From NCBI RefSeq assembly GCF_020171985.1, contig NZ_JAIVAL010000005.1, positions 124,001 to 188,000 on the forward strand: a stretch of DNA of 64,000 nucleotides. Direction: 5' to 3'. Of the stretch, positions 1-9,163 are shown piece after piece (within the stretch, counting starts at the first letter, position 1; the number at the start of each line of letters is the position of its first letter). The stretch comes from Halobacillus halophilus. Its GTDB lineage: Bacteria > Bacillota > Bacilli > Bacillales > Halobacillaceae. The translations under genes were made by a program, and so were the position numbers. Under the pieces are notes generated by a model. That model did no database searches and had not been told where the DNA came from. It saw only the letters and a list, made by a program, of their open reading frames with translations.

Positions 1-1762
1 GTTTCCGAGTTTTATAATCCAGTTTATCTTCCACCAGATACGTGCGAATGAGACGGTGGACAATTAAATCGGGATAACGGCGTATCGGCGAGGTGAAATG
101 TGTATAGTAATCTGTAGCTAAACCAAAATGACCGAGGCTTTGAGGATCATATTTAGCCTGCTGCATCGAACGCAGCATTAGTTTTGAAATAATCATATCC
201 TCCTGTGTACCTTTCACTTCTTCTAAGACTTTTTGAAGAGCCTGCGGATGAACATTATCTGCTGTTCCTTTTACTGCATACCCAAGATTAGCTACAAACT
301 CAAAGAAGTTCTGAAGCTTGCTTTCATCTGGATCCTGGTGAATCCTATGAATGAATGGAACATCCATCCAGTGAAAGTGCTCTGCAATGGTTTCGTTGGC
401 GGCAAGCATGAATTCTTCTATTAAACGCTCCGCCACCGAACGTTCTCGAAGTTTAACATCAACGGCTTTTCCTTCTTCGTCTACAATGACTCCGGCTTCT
501 TTAAAGTCAAAGTCAATAGCACCACGGTCCATACGTTTACCACGAAGCGTTTTGGCCAGGGCAGCCATATCACGGAACATCGGCACCAGGTTTTCATATT
601 TCTTAATTAGCTCTTCATCTTCGTCCTCAAGGATTTTATTCACATCTCTGTAAGTCATTCGTTCATTGGTTTTAATGACACTTTGAAAGATTTCATGTGC
701 TACTACATCGCCACTTTTATTAATTTCCATTTCACAGGATAGGGTCAGACGATCAACTTGCGGGTTTAATGAACAAATTCCGTTAGACAGACGGTGCGGG
801 ATCATAGGGATTACACGGTCTACTAAATAAACACTTGTAGCACGCTCCCGAGCTTCTTTATCAATCGAAGAACCTTCACCCACATAATACGTGACATCCG
901 CAATGTGAACACCGAGTTTAAAGTTTCCATTATCAAGCTTCTTAACTGTAACGGCATCGTCCAGATCTTTTGCGTCCGCACCATCAATCGTTACGATTGT
1001 TTCGTCCCGAAGATCGCGTCTGTTCTTAATTTCTTCTTCACTTATCTGATCTGGCGTTTCTCCCGCTTGCTTAAGAACTTCATCTGGAAAATCTACTTTA
1101 ATTCCATGCTTGTGGATAATGGAAATAATATCAATTCCTGGATCATTTTTATGTCCAAGTATTTCAACGATTTCCCCTTCAGCACTCATACGCTCTTCCG
1201 GGAATTTCGTTATATTCACAATAACTTTATGACCATCGGCGGCACCATTGGTCTGTCCTTTAGGAATAAATATGTCATTAGGAATCCGTTTATCATCGGC
1301 TATAACAAAACCGAAATTACGGCTTGATTCATACGTACCTACTACTCGGGTCGTTGCCCGTTCTAATATTCGTATTACAGTACCCTCAGGACGATTTCCT
1401 TGTTCATCTCTTTTTTCAATTCGAACCATTACTTTGTCATTGTTCATGGCAGAATGAAGATCAGAATGATGAAGATAGACATCATCCTTGTCTTCTTCAT
1501 CTGGGATGAGAAAAGCAAACCCCTTTGCATGCATCTGGATACGGCCACGAATAAGGTTCATTTTTTCAGGGAGTCCGAATCTGTTCTTTCTAGTTCTTAC
1601 GAGTTCCCCTTCTTCTTCCAATTCATTCAATGCTTTCATAAGATCTTTGAATTCATAGCCGTCCTCTAACTCCATGGTATCTTCTAATTCTTGTACGGAT
1701 AATGGTTTAGATGCAGTTTCTTTAAAAAATGCTAATATTTGTTGTTTTAAATTTGTGCTCAA
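1..1762 (-). CDS. rnr: Ribonuclease R (3'-5' exoribonuclease), C-terminus outside the window
   Basis: Processive 3'-5' hydrolytic exoribonuclease of the RNB family, used in decay of structured RNA and in trans-translation quality control. About 587 residues are visible. An N-terminal winged-helix-like segment (about 1-65) is followed by two cold-shock/OB segments (about 70-220) and then the RNB catalytic domain. The acidic catalytic motif [11 protein letters not shown] is visible, as are [12 protein letters not shown] and, near the window edge, [15 protein letters not shown]. Roughly 190 residues with the S1 domain should lie beyond base 1. I chose the TTG start at 1762 because a GAGGAGG site sits eight bases upstream and no in-frame ATG fits. 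The gene follows est and secG on the same strand, as in B. subtilis, where smpB and tmRNA come next. Identity is secure; the start codon is inferred. Confidence 0.95.
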   Translation of the reverse strand, partial: MSTNLKQQILAFFKETASKPLSVQELEDTMELEDGYEFKDLMKALNELEEEGELVRTRKNRFGLPEKMNLIRGRIQMHAKGFAFLIPDEEDKDDVYLHHSDLHSAMNNDKVMVRIEKRDEQGNRPEGTVIRILERATTRVVGTYESSRNFGFVIADDKRIPNDIFIPKGQTNGAADGHKVIVNITKFPEERMSAEGEIVEILGHKNDPGIDIISIIHKHGIKVDFPDEVLKQAGETPDQISEEEIKNRRDLRDETIVTIDGADAKDLDDAVTVKKLDNGNFKLGVHIADVTYYVGEGSSIDKEARERATSVYLVDRVIPMIPHRLSNGICSLNPQVDRLTLSCEMEINKSGDVVAHEIFQSVIKTNERMTYRDVNKILEDEDEELIKKYENLVPMFRDMAALAKTLRGKRMDRGAIDFDFKEAGVIVDEEGKAVDVKLRERSVAERLIEEFMLAANETIAEHFHWMDVPFIHRIHQDPDESKLQNFFEFVANLGYAVKGTADNVHPQALQKVLEEVKGTQEDMIISKLMLRSMQQAKYDPQSLGHFGLATDYYTHFTSPIRRYPDLIVHRLIRTYLVEDKLDYKTRK

Positions 1763-1804
1763 TTGTCTTACCTCCTCTAAAAGTAAAGGACAAGACTCTG
1801 GTGA

Positions 1805-2548
1805 TTATGACCAGTCCAATGATTCAAGAAATTCAAGGATATCCTCATGCAGCTGTTCCTTTTCTTTACCCATTGTAATGACATGACCAGAGTTTTTGTA
1901 CCATTTAATGTCTTTATGGTTGGATTCTACTTGTTCATAAATATAGTTTGCGCTATCTTGGTTAATCATTTCATCTTTTTCTGCTTGTACTACAAATGTT
2001 GGTGTGTAAATTTGATCCACTTCATCATGAACTTCGTTAATAAATCCACCTAATTGCTTAAACATTTCTTCTGAATCGCTCAATAATTCTTCTACTTCTT
2101 TATTAATCGTTTCCTGGTCTTTACCCTCAAGCTGCTTGTACTGCCGAGCTTTCGCTTCAAAGCCCTGGGTTAACTGCTTTTCGTTATCAAAAAACATAGG
2201 CGAGCACATGGTAACTAAACCTTTTATCGGTTCCGAATAAGCCAGCTTCAACCCAAGTACTCCACCAAGAGACAGACCAGCCACGGCTACTTTTTGGTAA
2301 CCAAGGTCTCGCAGATGGTCTAAGGAAGCTTTTACATCCGTCCACCAATCTTCTGGTCTTGCATCAATTAAAGCTTCCAATTCCTTACCATGACCTCGGT
2401 ATATCGGACCGTGACTTGTGTATCCGTGCTTTTGTAAAAATCTTCCGAGCATGCGGACATCAGCGGAATGTCCGGTAAAACCATGTAATAATAATACCGC
2501 GCGCTCTCCTTCTTCAAACGTAAAAGGTTGTGGCTGTTTAATTTTCAT
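1805..2548 (-). CDS. est: Carboxylesterase of the Est30/YvaK type
   Basis: Cytosolic alpha/beta-hydrolase that cleaves short-chain carboxylic esters; its physiological substrate is unknown in the family. The 247-residue length matches Est30-type esterases. The oxyanion-hole region LLLHGFTG lies near residues 19-26, the nucleophile elbow GLSLGG places the catalytic Ser at 93, and a C-terminal GHVI supplies the likely catalytic His. The acid is probably the Asp in the QAEKDEMI segment. It sits between secG and rnr with all three genes on the minus strand, which is the conserved Bacillus order. No signal peptide is seen. Confidence 0.9.
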   Translation of the reverse strand: MKIKQPQPFTFEEGERAVLLLHGFTGHSADVRMLGRFLQKHGYTSHGPIYRGHGKELEALIDARPEDWWTDVKASLDHLRDLGYQKVAVAGLSLGGVLGLKLAYSEPIKGLVTMCSPMFFDNEKQLTQGFEAKARQYKQLEGKDQETINKEVEELLSDSEEMFKQLGGFINEVHDEVDQIYTPTFVVQAEKDEMINQDSANYIYEQVESNHKDIKWYKNSGHVITMGKEKEQLHEDILEFLESLDWS

Positions 2549-2697
2549 GTCATTCTCTCCTTACTTCATCTATTTCCTTATTTCCAATTTTCATTCTAAT
2601 AATACTGTTTTCAGCTTACCAGAATTAACCCCCGGTTCCTTTTTTTGAGCTTATATGACAAATTATACCCTTTGTGTAAATACTTATCGATTGTAAT

Positions 2698-2728
2698 AAA
2701 AAAACCGCGCTAAGAAATCAGCGCGGTT
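2698..2728 (-). terminator. Rho-independent terminator after secG
   Basis: A 9-bp GC-rich stem (2703-2711 with 2720-2728, AACCGCGCT on one arm) and an 8-base loop are followed on the minus strand by a run of T (the A-run at 2698-2704). It lies just past the secG stop, so it should separate secG from est-rnr at least in part. Confidence 0.85.
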
Positions 2729-2743
2729 CTACTTTCGCATTCT

Positions 2744-2977
2744 TTAACCCAAAATATAGGCTGACAAGAAAGCCAGGACAAAAAATAAGACCCCTGTTAC
2801 GATTGTAGCTTTATGCAATACAGCATCAATCCCTCTAGCTTTTTGCTTACCGAACAATTGCTCCGCTCCACCAGATATGGCTCCTGACAGCCCGGCACTT
2901 TTCCCTGATTGTAACAGTACTAGAACAATTAAAGCTATTGTATCAATAGTCAATAAAGTTATCGCGAGTGTTTCCAT
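2744..2977 (-). CDS. secG: Preprotein translocase subunit SecG
   Basis: Small integral membrane subunit of the SecYEG channel that assists SecA-driven protein export. The 77-residue protein has two hydrophobic segments (about 3-23 and 53-75) flanking a glycine-rich loop containing [15 protein letters not shown], which is the SecG signature. The longer frame starts ten codons earlier, but the ATG at 2977 has an AGGAGGTG site at suitable distance and gives the usual SecG start, METL. It is the first minus-strand gene before a divergent intergenic region shared with fruR, and it has its own terminator. Confidence 0.93.
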   Translation of the reverse strand: METLAITLLTIDTIALIVLVLLQSGKSAGLSGAISGGAEQLFGKQKARGIDAVLHKATIVTGVLFFVLAFLSAYILG

Positions 2978-3163
2978 GTTGTGCCAACACCTCCTATAGA
3001 CGTACAAATCACTAGACTAAATGTAGCATAAAACCATTCTAGCTTCAAGAAAATTTAAACTTCTATGTGTCTCTTCCTAAAGATGATCGTCCATGTCTTT
3101 ACGGGATAGATCAATTAAAGCGTGGAAGGATAAGCTGAAGGGTTATCGGAGAAGGAATGATTG

Positions 3164-3219
3164 TTTTTGATAATTTTTGAATGTTTTTGCTTGATTTATG
3201 TAAGGGTTTTCTTTATTAT
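3164..3219 (+). promoter_or_regulatory. fruR promoter with three 10-bp-phased TTTTTG repeats
   Basis: A sigma-A-like promoter is visible: TTGATT at 3191-3196, a 17-base spacer and TATTAT at 3214-3219, ahead of the fruR start at 3251. Immediately upstream, TTTTTG occurs at 3164-3169, 3174-3179 and 3184-3189, exactly ten bases apart. DeoR-family regulators often bind tandem sites, so this may be the FruR operator. The promoter is moderately supported; the operator role is inference. Confidence 0.6.
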
Positions 3220-3250
3220 AGGAGTTGAGATAAAGAAAGGAGAGGTGCCC

Positions 3251-4000
3251 ATGCTGACTCCAGAACGACATCAAATTATTTTAGAAACCGTCAAAAAATA
3301 TCATACAGCTAAAATTAAAGATTTAGTGCAATCAACAGGAGCATCTGAATCCACAATTCGACGTGACTTAGACCAATTAGAGCATGAAGGTCTACTCCGA
3401 AGGGTTCATGGGGGAGCATCTTTAAGAGCTTCAGCGAGCGACGAGCCAAGCATGGGGGAAAAAATCACAAAGTACCATAAAGAAAAAAATGCCATTGCCA
3501 GCTATGCTGCTTCACTCGTCAGAGACGGTGATTGCATTTTTCTCGATGCAGGCTCCACAACCTACGAAATGATTTCTTATTTATATGGTAAGGACATTAC
3601 CGTAGTCACAAATGGGCTCGATCAACTCGATAAACTCACAGAATATCAAATTAAAACTTACGTAGTTGGCGGGTATGTAAAGCATCGGACAAGAGCTGTC
3701 ATTGGAACAGTGGCTATGCAGAACCTGCAGCAATACCGATTTGACCAATGCTTTATGGGGACCAATGGTATTTCTTTAAGGGGAGGTTTTTCTACCCCAG
3801 ACCCAGAAGAAGCTGCCATTAAAAGTACCGCTTTATCTTTATCTCAGGAACGGTATATTTTAGCTGACCATTCCAAGTTTGAAGAAATATCCTTCGGAAA
3901 ATTTGCCAATCTCGATGAGGCATACATTCTGACAAATTATGAAGGACTATATTTAAACGATTACAAAGAAAAAACTAATATAAAGGTTGTGACCACATGA
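3251..4000 (+). CDS. fruR: DeoR-family regulator of the fructose operon (FruR)
   Basis: Transcription factor, probably a repressor that senses a phosphorylated sugar such as fructose 1-phosphate. The N-terminal DeoR helix-turn-helix spans about residues 1-57, with the typical STIRRDLDQLEHEGLLRRVHGG recognition and wing region (positions about 36-57). The DeoR effector domain with DGDCIFLDAGSTT follows from about 70. An upstream in-frame ATG at 3161 lacks a ribosome site, whereas ATG at 3251 follows AAAGGAGAGGTG, giving 249 residues. The stop overlaps the fruK start (ATGA), so the two are translationally coupled. Position at the head of fruK-fruA supports the assignment. Confidence 0.92.
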   Translation: MLTPERHQIILETVKKYHTAKIKDLVQSTGASESTIRRDLDQLEHEGLLRRVHGGASLRASASDEPSMGEKITKYHKEKNAIASYAASLVRDGDCIFLDAGSTTYEMISYLYGKDITVVTNGLDQLDKLTEYQIKTYVVGGYVKHRTRAVIGTVAMQNLQQYRFDQCFMGTNGISLRGGFSTPDPEEAAIKSTALSLSQERYILADHSKFEEISFGKFANLDEAYILTNYEGLYLNDYKEKTNIKVVTT

Positions 4001-4950
4001 TTTACACGTGCACACTGAATCCGTCCATTGATTATGTAATGAATGTGGACGAGTTCAAGCCCGGAGGCCTTAACCGTGCAAGCCAGACGTTTTACTATCC
4101 TGGCGGAAAAGGCATTAATGTTTCACGGGTAATGGCAAGACTGGGGGTTAAAACGATTGCCCTTGGTTTTACAGGCGGGTTTACAGGTGAATTTGTTAAA
4201 GACTTCTTGAATAAGGAGGAAATTAATCATCAATTTATCGATACCGATCAAAATACAAGGGTGAATGTAAAGTTAAAAAGCCAGCAAGAATCGGAGATTA
4301 ATGGTCCAGGCCCCATACTTTCCTCTGAACATCAGGAAGAACTTATGAAGCAGGTTCGCACTTTTACTAATGATGACACACTGATACTTGCTGGGAGCGT
4401 ACCATCTTCTTTACCAGAAGATTTTTATATAACCATCGCAGACGTGTGCAGCAAAAATGGTACTAAATTAGCCGTCGATACTTCTGGAAAGGCATTAAAG
4501 CAGCTCATCGGCCTCCCTATCTATTTGCTTAAACCGAACCACCATGAGTTGGGTGAACTATTTGATGTAAGCATTGATTCTATGGAAAAAGCTGCGCATT
4601 ATGGGAAAAAGCTTGCAGATCAAGGTGTTCAACATGTGATTGTCTCCATGGGCGGTGATGGTGCTGTGTATATAGGTCCTGAACAGCAGCTTTACTCCAA
4701 TGTACCTAAAGGCCAGCTAAAAAATTCAGTCGGCGCGGGAGACTCTGTAGTTTCTGGCTTTATTGCCTCCATGGCAAAAGGGAAATCGACAGAAGAGGCT
4801 TTCCGTGTAGGTGTTGCTTCCGGGAGTGCTACCGCCTTTCAGGATGACTTATGCACCGCCGAAGATGTTGAGGAGCTTTTGGATGAAGTTAAGATTTCTT
4901 CATTAAATATAGGAGGGAAACCTAATGAAAATCACAGAATTATTGACTAA
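3997..4950 (+). CDS. fruK: 1-phosphofructokinase
   Basis: PfkB-family kinase that phosphorylates fructose 1-phosphate, delivered by FruA, to fructose 1,6-bisphosphate in the cytosol. The substrate-binding GGKGINVSR motif lies near 36-44, and the PfkB anion-hole/catalytic motif GAGDS at 246-250 includes the catalytic Asp249. At 317 residues it is slightly longer than the roughly 303 usual, because the tail (GGKPNENHRIID) runs 26 bases into fruA. It overlaps fruR by 4 bases. All three fru genes form one tightly packed unit. Confidence 0.95.
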   Translation: MIYTCTLNPSIDYVMNVDEFKPGGLNRASQTFYYPGGKGINVSRVMARLGVKTIALGFTGGFTGEFVKDFLNKEEINHQFIDTDQNTRVNVKLKSQQESEINGPGPILSSEHQEELMKQVRTFTNDDTLILAGSVPSSLPEDFYITIADVCSKNGTKLAVDTSGKALKQLIGLPIYLLKPNHHELGELFDVSIDSMEKAAHYGKKLADQGVQHVIVSMGGDGAVYIGPEQQLYSNVPKGQLKNSVGAGDSVVSGFIASMAKGKSTEEAFRVGVASGSATAFQDDLCTAEDVEELLDEVKISSLNIGGKPNENHRIID

Positions 4951-6808
4951 AGAAACAATTCTGTTAAACATGACTGCTTCTTCTAAACCGGAAGCAATCG
5001 ATGAACTCATTGGAAAATTGGATAAAGCAGGTAAATTAAATGACCGTGATGAGTTTAAACAAGCGATTCAGGCTCGTGAAGATCAAAGTACTACGGGTAT
5101 CGGAGAAGGAATTGCTATCCCTCACGCAAAGACTGGCGCTGTGAAAGACCCGGCTATCGCATTCGGACGATCTCAAGAAGGGCTGGATTATGAATCGCTG
5201 GATGGCCAGCCGACCAATTTATTTTTTATGATTGCTGCTTCTGAAGGGGCTAATAATGCTCACTTGGAAACATTATCACGTCTATCTTCATTTTTAATGG
5301 ATACTAATTTCCGATCTAAGTTGGAGCAAGCGAAAACGGAAGACGAAGTGATAGAAGCCATCAACGCAAAAGAAGCTGAAGAAGATGGCGACGAGGAAGC
5401 TGAAGAAAGTACTTCAGCTGGAAAAATCTTAGCGGTTACCGCATGTCCGACAGGAATTGCGCACACCTATATGGCAGCTGACAAATTAAAAGCAACGGCA
5501 AAGGAAATGGGCGTAAATATTAAAGTGCAGACCAATGGTTCCGGCGGGGTTAAAAACCGTCTGACCAAAGAAGATATTGCCGAAGCTGATGCAATCATTG
5601 TAGCTGCTGACACAAAAGTTGAAATGGAAAATTTCCACGGAAAACCCGTAATTGAAGTTCCAGTAGCTAAAGCTATTCACGAACCGAAAGAATTGATAAA
5701 CAAAGCGGTTAACAAGGACGCTCCAATTTATCAGGGTGGCGGAAAGAACCAATCCGAGGATTCAGAGGAGAAAGGACAGCGTTCTGGAATTTATAAACAC
5801 TTGATGAACGGTGTTTCCAACATGCTTCCATTTGTGGTTGGTGGCGGTATATTAATAGCCATCTCCTTCTTCTGGGGAATTGAATCCGAAAACGAATTTG
5901 CTCAAATGCTGAGCACCATTGGGGGCGGAAACGCATTCTTCCTTCTGGTTCCAGTGTTAGCAGGTTTCATTGCTTCCAGTATTGCAGATCGTCCAGGTTT
6001 TGCTCCTGGTATGGTCGGTGGTTTAATTGCGATTACGCAGACGTCCGCTGAAGGTGCAGGAAATGGATCTGGTTTCTTAGGTGGCTTAATCGCCGGTTTC
6101 CTAGCAGGTTATTTGACCTTGCTCATTAAAAAATGGCTTGAAGGGTTACCTGCTGTTTTAGATGGTCTGAAAACCGTACTTTTTTACCCAGTACTTGCTA
6201 TTTTTGGAACAGGCATGATCATGTTGCTTATCAACCCAGCTTTAACAAGCGTTTATACTTGGCTGTTTGACCTTCTTGATAGTATGAGCGGGGCGAACTT
6301 AGCACTTCTCGGTATCATTGTTGGAGGTATGATGGCTGTAGATATGGGCGGTCCTGTAAATAAAGCTGCTTACACGTTCGGCATCGCTGCTCTTGAAGCC
6401 AATAATTACACCTTCATTGCTGCAGCTATGGCAGGCGGAATGGTCCCGCCACTAGCAATGGGACTAGCCACTACTTTCTTCAAAAATAAATTCACACCAC
6501 AAGAGCGCGAAACCGGAAAAGCGGCTTACCCACTTGGTGCTTTCTTTATAACAGAGGGTGCTATTCCATTCGCAGCAGCAGACCCTGCCCGCGTCATTCC
6601 ATCCATGGTTGCAGGAAGTGCTTTGGCCGGGATGTTGACCATGTTATTTGGAATTGGCCTTCGCGCACCACACGGTGGTGTGATCGTAGCTCCTCTAGTT
6701 GAAGGCGGAATTACCCAAATCCTGCTATATTTGGTAGCTATTGCTGCTGGCTCAATTCTGGGAGCAATTGTGGTTGGATTCTTGAAAAAAGACATCCAAA
6801 AGGCTTAA
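4925..6808 (+). CDS. fruA: PTS fructose transporter EIIABC
   Basis: Membrane permease that imports fructose and phosphorylates it at C1. Domain order is EIIA (about 1-145, phospho-His67 in GIAIPHAKT), an acidic linker rich in Glu/Asp (about 149-163), EIIB (about 166-270, phospho-Cys174 in TACPTGIAHTY), and a multi-span EIIC domain (about 290-620). Its 627 residues are close to B. subtilis FruA. The start lies inside the fruK end, preceded by AGGAGGG. ptsH and ptsI follow immediately, so the whole phosphoryl chain EI-HPr-EIIA-EIIB-EIIC is encoded as one cluster. Confidence 0.96.
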   Translation: MKITELLTKETILLNMTASSKPEAIDELIGKLDKAGKLNDRDEFKQAIQAREDQSTTGIGEGIAIPHAKTGAVKDPAIAFGRSQEGLDYESLDGQPTNLFFMIAASEGANNAHLETLSRLSSFLMDTNFRSKLEQAKTEDEVIEAINAKEAEEDGDEEAEESTSAGKILAVTACPTGIAHTYMAADKLKATAKEMGVNIKVQTNGSGGVKNRLTKEDIAEADAIIVAADTKVEMENFHGKPVIEVPVAKAIHEPKELINKAVNKDAPIYQGGGKNQSEDSEEKGQRSGIYKHLMNGVSNMLPFVVGGGILIAISFFWGIESENEFAQMLSTIGGGNAFFLLVPVLAGFIASSIADRPGFAPGMVGGLIAITQTSAEGAGNGSGFLGGLIAGFLAGYLTLLIKKWLEGLPAVLDGLKTVLFYPVLAIFGTGMIMLLINPALTSVYTWLFDLLDSMSGANLALLGIIVGGMMAVDMGGPVNKAAYTFGIAALEANNYTFIAAAMAGGMVPPLAMGLATTFFKNKFTPQERETGKAAYPLGAFFITEGAIPFAAADPARVIPSMVAGSALAGMLTMLFGIGLRAPHGGVIVAPLVEGGITQILLYLVAIAAGSILGAIVVGFLKKDIQKA

Positions 6809-6833
6809 AATGATAAAGTTAGGGTACTCAAAA

Positions 6834-6839
6834 TATAAT
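6834..6839 (+). promoter_or_regulatory. Possible -10 box for a separate ptsHI promoter
   Basis: TATAAT lies in the 54-base fruA-ptsH gap, 24 bases before the ptsH ATG. No good -35 is visible 16-18 bases upstream, so this is only a hint that ptsHI could be transcribed without fructose induction. Confidence 0.3.
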
Positions 6840-6862
6840 ACATTTTTTAAGGAGGAACTAAA

Positions 6863-7129
6863 ATGGTAGAGAAAACATTTAAAATTACATCCTCAGACGG
6901 TGTACACGCACGACCTGCCACAGTACTTGTTCAAAATGCCGGCAAGTATGAATCAGAAATCAATCTTCATTACAAAGAAAAGGCTGTTAATTTAAAATCC
7001 ATTATGGGTATTATGAGCCTTGGCATTCCAGCAGGCGCTGAAGTCAAAATTACTGCAGAAGGCAGTGATGAACAAGAAGCAGTAGATCATATGGCATCTA
7101 CAATGAAGAATGAAGGGCTGGGGGAATAA
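6863..7129 (+). CDS. ptsH: Phosphocarrier protein HPr
   Basis: General PTS phosphocarrier that receives phosphate from EI at His15 (GVHARPAT) and passes it to EIIA domains. Ser46 (LKSIMG) is the regulatory site phosphorylated by HprK in Firmicutes, and both residues are present. The 88-residue length is typical. A strong AAGGAGG site precedes the ATG. It lies downstream of fruA and three bases before ptsI. HprK, the phosphatase PpaX and the paralogue Crh are encoded elsewhere in this same window. Confidence 0.97.
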   Translation: MVEKTFKITSSDGVHARPATVLVQNAGKYESEINLHYKEKAVNLKSIMGIMSLGIPAGAEVKITAEGSDEQEAVDHMASTMKNEGLGE

Positions 7130-7132
7130 CCC

Positions 7133-8851
7133 ATGACTAACCTTCAAGGAATTGCAGCTTCCAGCGGTATCGCTATTGCGAAAGTCTACCGTCTGGAAGC
7201 TCCAGACCTTTCTTACAGTAAAAAAGATATAGAGCAACCTGAACAAGAAATCAAACGCCTGCATGATGCTCTAGATGTTTCAAAGTCGGAACTTGAAAAA
7301 ATTAAAGAACATACTAAAAATTCACTTGGCGATGAGCATGCTGAGATTTTCTCTGCTCATTTGCTGGTACTTTCAGACCCAGAGTTGATTAAACCAATTG
7401 AAGATAAAATAAAAGCAGAGAATGTGAATGCCGAAGCTGGTTTAGATGAAACGGCTAACATGTTCATCGACATGTTTAAAAACATGGACAATGAATATAT
7501 GCGGGAACGTGCTGCTGACATCCATGACGTTACGAAACGGGTTATGGCGCATCTCTTGAATGTAACGTTCCCTGACCCTGCTTTAATTAACGAAGAAGTT
7601 GTTATTGTAGCTGACGATCTTACCCCTTCTGATACTGCACAGTTAAACAAACAGTATGTTAAAGGGTTTACCACGGATATCGGCGGCCGTACTTCTCATT
7701 CTGCAATTATGGCTCGTTCACTGGAGATCCCTGCAGTAGTCGGGACAAAAGATGTTACCTCTAAAGCACCTAAGGATTCGATGATTATCGTTGATGGAAT
7801 AAACGGCGATGTAATTATCGAACCTACAGAAGAACAGGTAAATGACTATAAGCAGAAACAAGAAGACTTTGAACAGAAAAAGAAAGAATGGGCTAAGCTG
7901 AAAGACGAGCCTACTGTTACTTCTGAAGGAGATCATGTAGAGCTTGCTGCTAATATTGGTACCCCTCAGGATGTGGATGGTGTACTGAATAATGGAGGCG
8001 AAGGAGTAGGTCTTTACCGTACCGAATTCCTTTATATGGGTAAAAGTCAGCTTCCAACAGAGGAAGAACAATTTGATTCCTACTCTACCGTATTGAAACA
8101 AATGGGCGATAAGCCGGTGGTAGTAAGAACATTGGACATCGGCGGAGACAAAGAACTCGATTATCTGGATCTTCCTGATGAAATGAACCCGTTCCTTGGT
8201 TATCGAGCTATTCGTTTATGCCTGGAACGTGACGACATCTTCCGTGTTCAGCTGCGCGCTCTTCTACGTGCCAGTGTCCATGGAAATTTAAAAATCATGT
8301 TCCCCATGATTGCGACACTCGAAGAATTCCGTCAGGCAAAAGCCATCCTTGATGAAGAGAAAGAGAAATTAATCAACGAAGGTAAAGAGGTCTCTGAAAC
8401 CATTGAAGTGGGTATGATGGTTGAAATTCCTGCCACGGCTGTAATTGCCCGTCAATTTGCAAAAGAAGTTGATTTCTTCAGTATTGGGACAAATGACCTT
8501 ATCCAATACACGATGGCTGCCGATCGAATGAATGAACGAGTATCCTACTTGTACCAGCCTTACAATCCTGCCATTCTTAATTTGATTAATAATGTAATTG
8601 AAGCTGCTCATGCAGAAGGTAAATGGGCCGGAATGTGCGGAGAAATGGCTGGAGACGAAATTGCTATTCCTATTCTTTTGAGTCTTGGACTTGATGAATT
8701 CAGCATGAGTGCTACTTCCATTCTTCCAGCTCGCACGCAAATCAGAACCCTGTCTAGAGAAGACTGGATTTCTTACAAAGATGAATTACTATCAAAAGGA
8801 ACATCTGATGAAGTGGTCGATTTTGTTAAAGAAAAAACACAATTAAGGTAG
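7133..8851 (+). CDS. ptsI: PTS enzyme I (phosphoenolpyruvate-protein phosphotransferase)
   Basis: Cytosolic enzyme that transfers phosphate from PEP to HPr, starting the PTS cascade. The phospho-His189 lies in [13 protein letters not shown]. The PEP-binding barrel (about 260-540) carries [15 protein letters not shown], a conserved signature, and the C-terminal active-site Cys is in [11 protein letters not shown]. The 572-residue length is normal. The ATG sits three bases past the ptsH stop, with a GGGGGA site inside the ptsH end. No strong terminator follows directly; transcription may run into the small gene at 8935. Confidence 0.97.
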   Translation: MTNLQGIAASSGIAIAKVYRLEAPDLSYSKKDIEQPEQEIKRLHDALDVSKSELEKIKEHTKNSLGDEHAEIFSAHLLVLSDPELIKPIEDKIKAENVNAEAGLDETANMFIDMFKNMDNEYMRERAADIHDVTKRVMAHLLNVTFPDPALINEEVVIVADDLTPSDTAQLNKQYVKGFTTDIGGRTSHSAIMARSLEIPAVVGTKDVTSKAPKDSMIIVDGINGDVIIEPTEEQVNDYKQKQEDFEQKKKEWAKLKDEPTVTSEGDHVELAANIGTPQDVDGVLNNGGEGVGLYRTEFLYMGKSQLPTEEEQFDSYSTVLKQMGDKPVVVRTLDIGGDKELDYLDLPDEMNPFLGYRAIRLCLERDDIFRVQLRALLRASVHGNLKIMFPMIATLEEFRQAKAILDEEKEKLINEGKEVSETIEVGMMVEIPATAVIARQFAKEVDFFSIGTNDLIQYTMAADRMNERVSYLYQPYNPAILNLINNVIEAAHAEGKWAGMCGEMAGDEIAIPILLSLGLDEFSMSATSILPARTQIRTLSREDWISYKDELLSKGTSDEVVDFVKEKTQLR

Positions 8852-8934
8852 TATTTCCAAATGAAATGTGGCAAACTAAACGTGTGAAACAGAGAAACGC
8901 CCCTTTTTATGTTATTTAGAAAGAAGTGTTTACG

Positions 8935-9114
8935 ATGACGTTTACGATTATTATGATCGTTTGTGTAGCTATTGTCCTTGGGATTGCAGCTATGTTTGGA
9001 ACGGCAGTCTCCAAGGGATATGATTACGAACACACCATAGATCCTCTTCCGGAGGAGCCACATCACAATCATCACAAGGATGAAGAAGATAAAAAAGCTG
9101 ACGCCAATCAATAA
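8935..9114 (+). CDS. Small single-span membrane protein, possibly YtzI-like
   Basis: The 59-residue protein has one hydrophobic N-terminal helix (about 3-24), then SKGYDYEHTIDPLPEE and a His/Glu/Lys-rich hydrophilic tail (HHNHHKDEEDKK). The SKGY...HTIDP pattern reminds me of the uncharacterised YtzI proteins of Bacillus; this is from memory and unverified. I chose ATG 8935 over GTG 8926 because the AGAAAG site is too close to the GTG. A terminator overlaps its last codons, which supports a real transcript end here. No function can be assigned. Confidence 0.6.
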   Translation: MTFTIIMIVCVAIVLGIAAMFGTAVSKGYDYEHTIDPLPEEPHHNHHKDEEDKKADANQ

Positions 9115-9128
9115 GCGTCAGCTTTTTT
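9091..9128 (+). terminator. Terminator overlapping the end of the small membrane gene
   Basis: GCTGACGC (9097-9104) pairs with GCGTCAGC (9115-9122), followed by six T; a six-A run precedes the stem, so it could act in both directions. The left arm lies within the coding region and the stop codon is in the loop. It ends the fruRKA-ptsHI cluster. Confidence 0.88.
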
Positions 9129-9163
9129 GTATCTTCCGTACTAGCTCCATATCAAAATCACAG

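Noticed and set aside
905-1886. Several plus-strand frames over rnr and est
   Set aside because: Shadow frames of well-supported minus-strand genes, without ribosome sites or recognisable domains.
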